Of a stretch of DNA of 18,604 bases, positions 15,001-18,604 are shown in pieces. How positions within the stretch are numbered: the first letter of the stretch is position 1; every line of letters starts with the position of its first letter. The stretch spans positions 1-18,604 of the forward strand of contig VSOC01000072.1 in assembly GCA_009774615.1 (NCBI GenBank), given 5' to 3'. A model generated the notes under the pieces. It had not been told where the DNA came from. It searched no databases and saw only the letters and a program-made list of their open reading frames with translations. A program made the position numbers and the translations under genes. This stretch comes from Lachnospiraceae bacterium. Lineage in GTDB: Bacteria; Bacillota; Clostridia; Lachnospirales; Lachnospiraceae.

Positions 15001-16137
15001 GAGTCGGAGTTTACCACCACGTTAAAGGTAAAAGTGGAGGAAGAGCCGGTGGATGAAGTATGGTACACCGACCATATCCGCATTGCGTCGAAACCGAAAA
15101 AGCTTCTGTATCAGGTTGGTGAAGAATTCGATCCGGAGGGCATAAAGGTGGTGGCTGTACGAAAATCTTCCGTATCGGATAACAAGAAAGAAGAAACCCT
15201 GTCTTTGGATGAAGTGTATTTTGATTATGATTTTAGTGAAGCCGGAGAGAAGACCGTAACCGTTATGTATGACGGCATGGATAAGAAGGAGGAAGAAAAA
15301 ACCTTTAAGACCAACCTGAAAGTGACGGTGGCCAATGCGGCAGAGGACGGCTTCTACACGGATAAGATTGCCATTACCAAACAGCCGGATAAGTTAAGCT
15401 ATAACACCGGCGACAGCTTTGACCGCACGGGAATGGAAGTTACGCTGTATCAGGTGAATAAAGAAACCGAAGAAGCCGTGGAGAAGGTCATCACCGATTA
15501 TCAGGTCAGTCCTTCGGTTCTGATGAAGGCAGGAAGCTGCACTGTGACGGTTTCCTATGCATCCACCGATAAAGACGGGAAGGCAAAGGTATTTAAGGAC
15601 AGCCTTGAAGTTACGGTAAAGGAGAAGTCTTCATCGTCCGGCGGAAGAGGAAGCCGTTATCATAAAGTCGGTTCTGTGAATAATGGCACAAGCAGCTTTA
15701 AGGATGCAAAGAAAGGTATGATGAATACGGTACTGGGCATTGTTACCGGAAGCGGTGCAGGTTACTCCAACTGGGTACTGGATGGAGAAAAGGGTGCATG
15801 GAAGCTTCAATATGCCGATAACAGCTTTGCCACAGGAAGTTATTTCATCGACAGCGACGGAACGCAGAAAGAACAGGTGGCCTGGGAGATGGTCAACGGT
15901 TCCTGGTATGCTTTTGGCGCTGACGGCTACGCAAAGGGCGGCTTTGTTACGGATTATCAGCTGGGCGGTTTCTTCTATATCGACATCGAGCGCGGTATGC
16001 TGACCGGATGGCAGATGATTGACGGCAAGTGGTATTACTTTAATACCGTATCGGACGGGAACAAGGGAATGATGCTGGCAAACCAGACAACGCCGGACGG
16101 CTTTATCGTAGGCGCTGACGGGAGCTGGATTCCGTAA
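9097..16137 (+). CDS. Giant secreted, surface-anchored double polysaccharide lyase (two alginate-lyase-fold domains)
   Basis: 2346 residues, preceded by TTAGGAGG. Order: signal peptide (1-about 41, hydrophobic 13-28); two CBM96/DNRLRE-like beta-sandwiches (about 45-210, 216-385); beta-trefoil, fascin-like (390-568); lyase 1 (580-960); second trefoil-like region (985-1125); Big_3 (1132-1215); CBM35/6-like, starting RIQAEDF (1218-1412); lyase 2 (1428-1795); four Big_3 (1799-1884, 1889-1988, 1989-2087, 2089-2178); Ser/Gly linker; choline/wall-binding-like repeats with GWQMIDGKWYYF (2200-2346). Both lyase regions carry NGNWD (752-756; 1605-1609), E-x-x-RDQ-x-H (Glu804/Arg807/His811; Glu1664/Arg1667/His1671), YDNRL (837-841; 1697-1701) and RG...E (890-898; 1728-1736), so both look intact. 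The fold is PF05426-like, nearest in feel to PL38 and related uronan lyases. It probably cleaves a uronic-acid polymer at the cell surface by beta-elimination. The family call is firm, the substrate open. Confidence 0.88.
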   Translation: MRQKIKKELFRQITAVFLIVCMLAGLGMPGMPEGVLESYAAGSAVADAAFVHGDSPGTNYAGNSALIIGKRRHLYVKLNVSAVSLDAGAKAILSADYSKGGATYAFIVNECSNYLRDGEKDSTTLWDKTNINYNNRPLDLADGVTVTTESANQNGKPLALDVTDFVKKAKEKNQDMISLHILTDQVDTDLAAVEYKKDTLDLVVNEGEEEEPEKNYVTDDTYVRFETEAQKDQNFGKNATMVIGKYRFAYIRIDISELPSAIKKAELKLQQVGGSAGTNNFQIYSCGEFLSNGTTKWTEDTVTYNNRPDVSSEELIATAKDANGYLTVDITNYLQTAKSEGKTEVSLRITTDNVDQAGSAGTDFASLTPANGKIPPHLEVEENDTEIFSPVEAAQKGDNYWEGGRISQKVFKIKGEDDKFLALREDGGFKTTEVDTEAAVFSLYVFDYAEYAGYQGDYQKTTYAIKCLDNGKYLTIQNYFAEDDLKKNYYLDYSDGMEIRADADAVNWNERFFVAQSTTRDAIYTIKSHLGALRDPAPGEVFVRMGKRLYAAGSRTKTYKFTFVDVTDKTDEAKQPESRSFNHPGIMHSQDELKAMSEHIQAKEEPWYSDYLKLRDTVPDNMANENFTVKAHAGVGRGTPAGSGNIDDFEQSGNAAYFNALQWVVTGEDKYADKAKEVLNTWANELKVVDGRDRILGAAINSCRFINAAEILRYYDGGYSGYTDADFKKFQDMAMNVIYPVVEDLGLPMVANGNWDTAALISMISIGVVCDNADIYNRAVSLYNDIHVNGSIDVYVSDWGQSVESGRDQAHAQLGIGYMADICMVDKHQGGNLYSLYDNRLAKAFNWAAQYNLYESENDDTWHFEPIKGVFGRTDGSSYWTSMDAQQINRGELRPIYEVPLALYDGTGVDMTWTEKAAQAMRAQGYVHNDNLNFGTMTAYSGEVQDEACQPYFQIRTRLEPWYQRDKGAVNKYGTPDEDSPYETLNSYFNISETGELVASSKKISAPYFQLVRNDDDTCSIQCVRTKRYLSVKDEKVGDANVIKADAETIGENEKFNYKATGAARYFLSSPAYENRVVYIYEENTTSDPKNAVLTMRLGPNKESSISALKNNEILNIYYNTKEAAETSSSSALTGIEILTPPSRTLYKTGEELDTTGLSVLAKGKNGTESVLNEGEYSLSAYDSSKEGRQTVTVSVDDPENDTVHKSSFMVEFDDNYIGRIQAEDFTEKAGNIYIRDNKEPVPGTNGDLILDGADQGKFVDFSNPVADTSHYTKGMTGGDMATWKINVPREGFYKIAFRYNNPGTKWNGHRNARDERNCRIVINNDGDYLQATDNWVGWMIFNVSGYNSSSHDQSTVQSPDTIGGNTRWNSNYMNVRLDAGENNLTLGIEAPPGQAVYDGPNLDCFDIIYIGDEYVDDTEIPYLPDDFKFTHPGTYYTMEDLVNMKAQKDEEGTVYNEGFKQLSTSKYAQKDYTPDPSYILNVGPYNNPDENKGGVKYTNDMMAAHHNALMWYFTDDKEHAAKAIEILNAWTKELKEVKSSNDIKLRVALMGVEMINAAEILKNIYNQAPDVTEEEKWQQEDIEAFETFLKDMIIPNATFYPQANGNWDALIGAFNMAAAVYLDDVDMFNMCLRQFYIGDYCKGNTASMGSLPNYIYPTGEAQETSRDQTHVQMGLTGLSHQCNIAWNQGLDLFTAYDNRLLKGVLYHGKYNMGEDVDSDTFASDKGRGVSAACFEIVYQHYKKYGDGISQEDLNELETIVEAISRGEGKHIKNEVKENWEWYLAMIFARDEHSDIERPAKLTIAQEPTKKVYTLGEELDVSGIKIVLTKGDGTQVTLKPEDCTIDELDSSKAGEQEIFVRYTYKNGDTKKELKASFTVEVKDESYYTTDIEVTKKPNKMTYYVGEEFDPKGMQITASQKASGSNATRKISVDPEKDSKKLSYDYDFDEPKKNAEVEIIYTDKDKDGGESEFTTTLKVKVEEEPVDEVWYTDHIRIASKPKKLLYQVGEEFDPEGIKVVAVRKSSVSDNKKEETLSLDEVYFDYDFSEAGEKTVTVMYDGMDKKEEEKTFKTNLKVTVANAAEDGFYTDKIAITKQPDKLSYNTGDSFDRTGMEVTLYQVNKETEEAVEKVITDYQVSPSVLMKAGSCTVTVSYASTDKDGKAKVFKDSLEVTVKEKSSSSGGRGSRYHKVGSVNNGTSSFKDAKKGMMNTVLGIVTGSGAGYSNWVLDGEKGAWKLQYADNSFATGSYFIDSDGTQKEQVAWEMVNGSWYAFGADGYAKGGFVTDYQLGGFFYIDIERGMLTGWQMIDGKWYYFNTVSDGNKGMMLANQTTPDGFIVGADGSWIP

Positions 16138-16214
16138 CCCGAAAGTAATTTAAACAGAAACATTTTATAAATATTTGTGGCTTTTGTGTGTTTAATTTGC
16201 GTGTGATGTGTTAG

Positions 16215-16243
16215 AAAAAAGAGGGTGAAATGCCCTCTTTTTT
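16215..16243 (+). terminator. Strong intrinsic terminator of the lyase operon
   Basis: AAAAAAGAGGG (16215-16225) pairs perfectly with CCCTCTTTTTT (16233-16243) around the loop TGAAATG. The stem ends in six T residues on the plus strand and six A residues before it, so it could act in both directions. It lies 78 nt past the stop of the giant lyase gene and separates it from the GH43 unit. Confidence 0.9.
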
Positions 16244-16272
16244 CATAAAAACGGGAGGTTTTTTAAGATCTT
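16238..16272. repeat. 35-bp dispersed intergenic element, copy 2
   Basis: It begins TTTTTTCATAAAA, continues ACGGGAGG and ends AAGATCTT. It has the same length as, and matches at most positions, the element at 2097-2131. The copy starts in the T tract of the terminator and ends in the GH43 promoter, so it may be part of the promoter rather than a mobile repeat. Confidence 0.6.
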
Positions 16273-16278
16273 AAAAAA
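16259..16278. promoter_or_regulatory. Perfect 20-bp palindrome in the GH43 promoter
   Basis: TTTTTTAAGATCTTAAAAAA is its own reverse complement. It overlaps the expected -35 position for the -10 box at 16295-16300, a usual place for an operator. Its right half, extended to AAGATCTTAAAAAATTGCA (16265-16283), matches 16 of 19 bases of 2334-2352 in the sugar-operon promoter. It could be a repressor operator, an activator half-site, or a by-product of A/T richness. Confidence 0.5.
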
Positions 16279-16300
16279 TTGCAGGGACAATGGAGGCGGG
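16272..16300 (+). promoter_or_regulatory. Presumed promoter of the GH43 unit
   Basis: A TATAGA hexamer at 16295-16300 is the best -10 candidate between the terminator and the GH43 start. With 16-18 bp spacing the -35 falls in the A-rich right arm of the palindrome and lacks consensus, which suggests dependence on an activator. A separate promoter is expected because a strong terminator lies just upstream. Confidence 0.4.
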
Positions 16301-16335
16301 ATAGTATAGAATGGAAAAAAATGCATTGTTATTAT

Positions 16336-16343
16336 GGGGAGGG
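16336..16343 (+). promoter_or_regulatory. Shine-Dalgarno site that fixes the GH43 start
   Basis: GGGGAGGG ends 8 nt before ATG 16352. The in-frame ATG at 16334 overlaps this site and would add only the residues MGRERK, so ATG 16352 is the real start. Confidence 0.85.
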
Positions 16344-16351
16344 AACGAAAG

Positions 16352-18073
16352 ATGAACGTGACAAATCCAATTCTTAAAGGGTTTCAGCCGGATGCAAGCG
16401 TGTGTGTTGTAGGAGAGGATTATTACATTGCCACATCCACTTTTGAGTGGTGGCCGGGGGTGATGATTTATCACTCTAAAGATCTGGTAAGCTGGCGTCT
16501 GGCGGCGAGGCCGTTAAACAGGAAGGATCAGCTTTGCCTTCGGGGGGATCGTAACTCTGGTGCTATCTGGGCTCCCCATCTTTCCTGGGCGAAGGGACGG
16601 TTCTGGCTGATGATTACGGACGTAAAAACCGATCAGTGCTTTAAGGATACATTGAATTACGTAATGTCCTGCGAAACGATTGACGGGGAATGGAGCGATC
16701 CGGTGTTTGTCCAGGGGATGGGCTTTGATCCGGCTTTGTTCCACGATGATGACGGGAAGTCCTATGTGATGAGTATGCTCTGGGATTACCGGCCCTACAA
16801 GCCGAATTTTAACGGTGTGGCTATCCAGGAATATGATTTGGAAGAAAAGAAGCTGAAGGGCGAGATGAAGAAGATCTTTTCCGGCTCCGGGTGGGGGCTT
16901 ACGGAGGGACCGCAGATGATGAAAAAGGATGGGTGGTATTATCTCTTGTGTGCCGAGGGCGGAACCGGATTCAGCCATGCCAGTGTGGTGTGCCGAAGCC
17001 GGGATTTGTGGGGACCTTATGAACTTTCCCCCTATACACCTTTGATTTCCACCCGTTTTGCGCCCGAGTCGCCGCTGCAAAAATGCGGACATGCCAGCTT
17101 TCTTCCCGCTTCCCGGGGAAAATGGTATATCACCTATATCTGTGCCCGTCCATTGACTTTGCAGAGGGGAAACTGTGTGCTGGGGAGGGAAACCGGACTG
17201 GCGGAAATTGAGTGGGTCGATGGCTGGCCCCGCTTAAAGGACGGGAAAAGAGCATCTTACGGCAGTGTCTGGGGCGGAAAGGTGCAGATGCCGGACAGGG
17301 AGATTACCCTTGCCGAACCGCCGCTAAAAACGGGGTGGAATGTGTTTACCGTGCCGCCGGTGACGGTGGAACTGCCGGAAGGTTTAGAAGCTTTGGAGGA
17401 AGACCTGAGCAGCATAACAGATTTTGAAGAAGCTGAACTTCCCCCGTATTTCCACTCGCTTCGGGAACCCTTAGGGGAGCATATGTCGCTGACGGAAAGA
17501 CCAGGCTATCTGCGGCTGTACGGGCAGCAGTCCATCGCCTCCCTTCACAGCCAGACCATGGTCGCCAGACGCTGGCAGAGTACGTGCTTTACGGCAGGGA
17601 CGGTGATGGAGTTTGCGCCGAAAAATTATAACCAGATGGCAGGGCTGACCTGTTTTTACAATACGGAAAATTATATGTACGCTTATGTATCTTATGACGA
17701 GGACAGAGGATGCCGAATCCTGGATATTCTGGTGTGCAGCCATGCAAAAACTGTGGTAGAATTGGGAGAGGACAGGATTTCTATACCGGATGATGTTTCG
17801 TCCATCCGGCTTGAGGTGCGTGTGGAGCGGGAAAAGCTTCAGTTTTATTATGGCTGGGGAGAGGAAGGATGGAAGCGCCTGGGCAATGTTTTGCCGGCGG
17901 ATCATCTGTCGGATGACTATATCCGGGAAAGCGCACTGGTATTTACGGGATCTATGGTTGGCGTCTGTGTGCAGGATTTGTACGATCACAGCGCATTTGC
18001 GGATTTTGACTGTTTTTATTATCGGGAGAATGGATGGAATGGGAAGGATACAGGCGATTCTGGCCGACGATGA
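16352..18073 (+). CDS. GH43 (subfamily 11-like) beta-xylosidase / alpha-L-arabinofuranosidase
   Basis: Cytoplasmic glycosidase, expected to remove terminal xylose or arabinose from imported oligosaccharides with inversion. The 573-residue protein begins MNVTNPILKGFQPDAS, the classical start of this subfamily. The catalytic trio is in place: base Asp14, pKa-modulating Asp126 (GFDPALFHDDDG) and acid Glu185 (TEGPQ). These positions nearly equal Asp14, Asp127 and Glu186 of the Selenomonas ruminantium xylosidase as I recall it. PLQKCGHAS and LGRET...IEWxDGWP are also family hallmarks. The C-terminal half (about 320-565) is the GH43_C2 concanavalin-like domain (RPGYLRLYG, RRWQS, QMAGLTCFYNTENY). 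The usual NPDPS is QPDAS here, a mild variation. No signal peptide. The start is fixed by GGGGAGGG. Activity class is likely; exact substrate is uncertain. Confidence 0.93.
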   Translation: MNVTNPILKGFQPDASVCVVGEDYYIATSTFEWWPGVMIYHSKDLVSWRLAARPLNRKDQLCLRGDRNSGAIWAPHLSWAKGRFWLMITDVKTDQCFKDTLNYVMSCETIDGEWSDPVFVQGMGFDPALFHDDDGKSYVMSMLWDYRPYKPNFNGVAIQEYDLEEKKLKGEMKKIFSGSGWGLTEGPQMMKKDGWYYLLCAEGGTGFSHASVVCRSRDLWGPYELSPYTPLISTRFAPESPLQKCGHASFLPASRGKWYITYICARPLTLQRGNCVLGRETGLAEIEWVDGWPRLKDGKRASYGSVWGGKVQMPDREITLAEPPLKTGWNVFTVPPVTVELPEGLEALEEDLSSITDFEEAELPPYFHSLREPLGEHMSLTERPGYLRLYGQQSIASLHSQTMVARRWQSTCFTAGTVMEFAPKNYNQMAGLTCFYNTENYMYAYVSYDEDRGCRILDILVCSHAKTVVELGEDRISIPDDVSSIRLEVRVEREKLQFYYGWGEEGWKRLGNVLPADHLSDDYIRESALVFTGSMVGVCVQDLYDHSAFADFDCFYYRENGWNGKDTGDSGRR

Positions 18074-18604
18074 AGGGATTATTTTAAAAGGATTAAAGAA
18101 ACTGATTGACTGGGAAAAACTGGGGATTGAGATTGTCGGAGAAGCCGGGGACGGACAAGAGGCTCTCCGGCTGATTGAAGAAAAAAAGCCCCAGCTTGTG
18201 GTGTCGGATATAGCCATGCCGGGGCTGTCGGGGCTGGAGATGCTGCGTCAGATCCGCCAGCAGGGGCTTTCGACCAAGGTGATCTTTGTCAGCGGATACC
18301 AAGAGTTTTCCTATGCCCAGGATGCCGTGCGCTATGGGGCTGTGGACTACCTTTTAAAGCCGGTGGAGAAGGAAGAACTGGAGAGGGCGGTTTGTAAGGC
18401 GGCAGGGCTGATTGATGACCAGAGCAGGCTGGATATCCTGACAAATACGGCGTCTGAGGATAAGATGCATCAGATTTTCCAGAAAATCAGCGGTAAAAGG
18501 GAGTATTCCAGAGAGGATTTGTACGATCAGTTTTCCCGCCTGAATATTTCCGTGGAGGGAAAGGTGATGGTGGGGGCTGCTTTTCGCCTGTACGGGATAA
18601 AGCG
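18039..18604 (+). CDS. Second YesN-type response regulator (5' part, runs off the window)
   Basis: An open frame from ATG 18039 continues past the end, 188 complete codons visible. It overlaps the last 35 nt of the GH43 gene, with GGAG at 18025-18028. The REC domain is complete: Asp10/Asp11, phospho-acceptor Asp57 in VVSDIAMP, Ser85 and Lys107 in YLLKPV. It is clearly paralogous to the regulator at 7532-9070, sharing ILADDE, GIE-I/V-VGE and AVRYGA-x-DYLLKPV. After about residue 125 the sequence enters the variable middle region, so an AraC-type DNA-binding domain is expected beyond the window but not seen. A partner kinase may lie downstream. It probably controls the GH43 unit or a neighbouring transporter. 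Confidence 0.92.
   Translation, partial: MGRIQAILADDEGIILKGLKKLIDWEKLGIEIVGEAGDGQEALRLIEEKKPQLVVSDIAMPGLSGLEMLRQIRQQGLSTKVIFVSGYQEFSYAQDAVRYGAVDYLLKPVEKEELERAVCKAAGLIDDQSRLDILTNTASEDKMHQIFQKISGKREYSREDLYDQFSRLNISVEGKVMVGAAFRLYGIK

Overview
The window looks like a carbohydrate-utilisation locus from a gut-type Firmicute, most likely a Lachnospiraceae or related Clostridia. This is inferred from four things: YesM/YesN-type two-component regulators, a CUT1 sugar ABC importer with no ATPase gene of its own, a surface enzyme with Big_3 Ig-like domains and C-terminal choline-binding-like repeats, and strong AGGAGG-type ribosome binding sites. All genes supported with confidence lie on the plus strand.

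Layout. (1) 1-1372: an AAA ATPase with a DUF4143 C-terminus, unrelated in function to what follows. (2) 1373-2501: about 1.1 kb poor in genes. It holds several short direct and tandem repeats, one possible small membrane protein (1701-1901), a terminator, and a promoter with an 18-bp direct repeat of 21-bp period just upstream of the sugar operon. (3) 2502-16137: one tight operon encoding a sugar-binding lipoprotein, two MalF/MalG-type permeases, a YesM-type histidine kinase, a YesN-type AraC-family response regulator, and a 2346-residue secreted protein. That protein carries two alginate-lyase-fold domains (PF05426 type), two CBM96/DNRLRE-like domains, two beta-trefoil-like domains, a CBM35/6-like domain, five Big_3 domains and wall-binding repeats. 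A strong intrinsic terminator closes the operon at 16215-16243. (4) 16259-18604: a second transcription unit with its own promoter, encoding a cytoplasmic GH43 enzyme very like subfamily-11 beta-xylosidases and, overlapping it by 35 nt, a second YesN-type response regulator cut by the window edge.

How the genes fit together (inference): the surface-bound multidomain protein binds a uronic-acid-containing polysaccharide and cleaves it by beta-elimination with two lyase modules. The lipoprotein and permeases import the oligosaccharides, powered by an ATPase encoded elsewhere (MsmX type). The kinase/regulator pair senses the substrate and drives the operon through AraC-type sites. GH43 then trims xylose- or arabinose-type residues inside the cell. 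A 19-bp motif (16/19 identical) is shared by the sugar-operon promoter and the GH43 promoter, suggesting one regulon.

Most interesting points: the tandem, diverged double-lyase architecture with complete matching motif sets in both copies; the shared promoter motif; a 35-bp intergenic element that follows two different terminators; and two paralogous YesN regulators in adjacent units. The substrate cannot be fixed from sequence alone.
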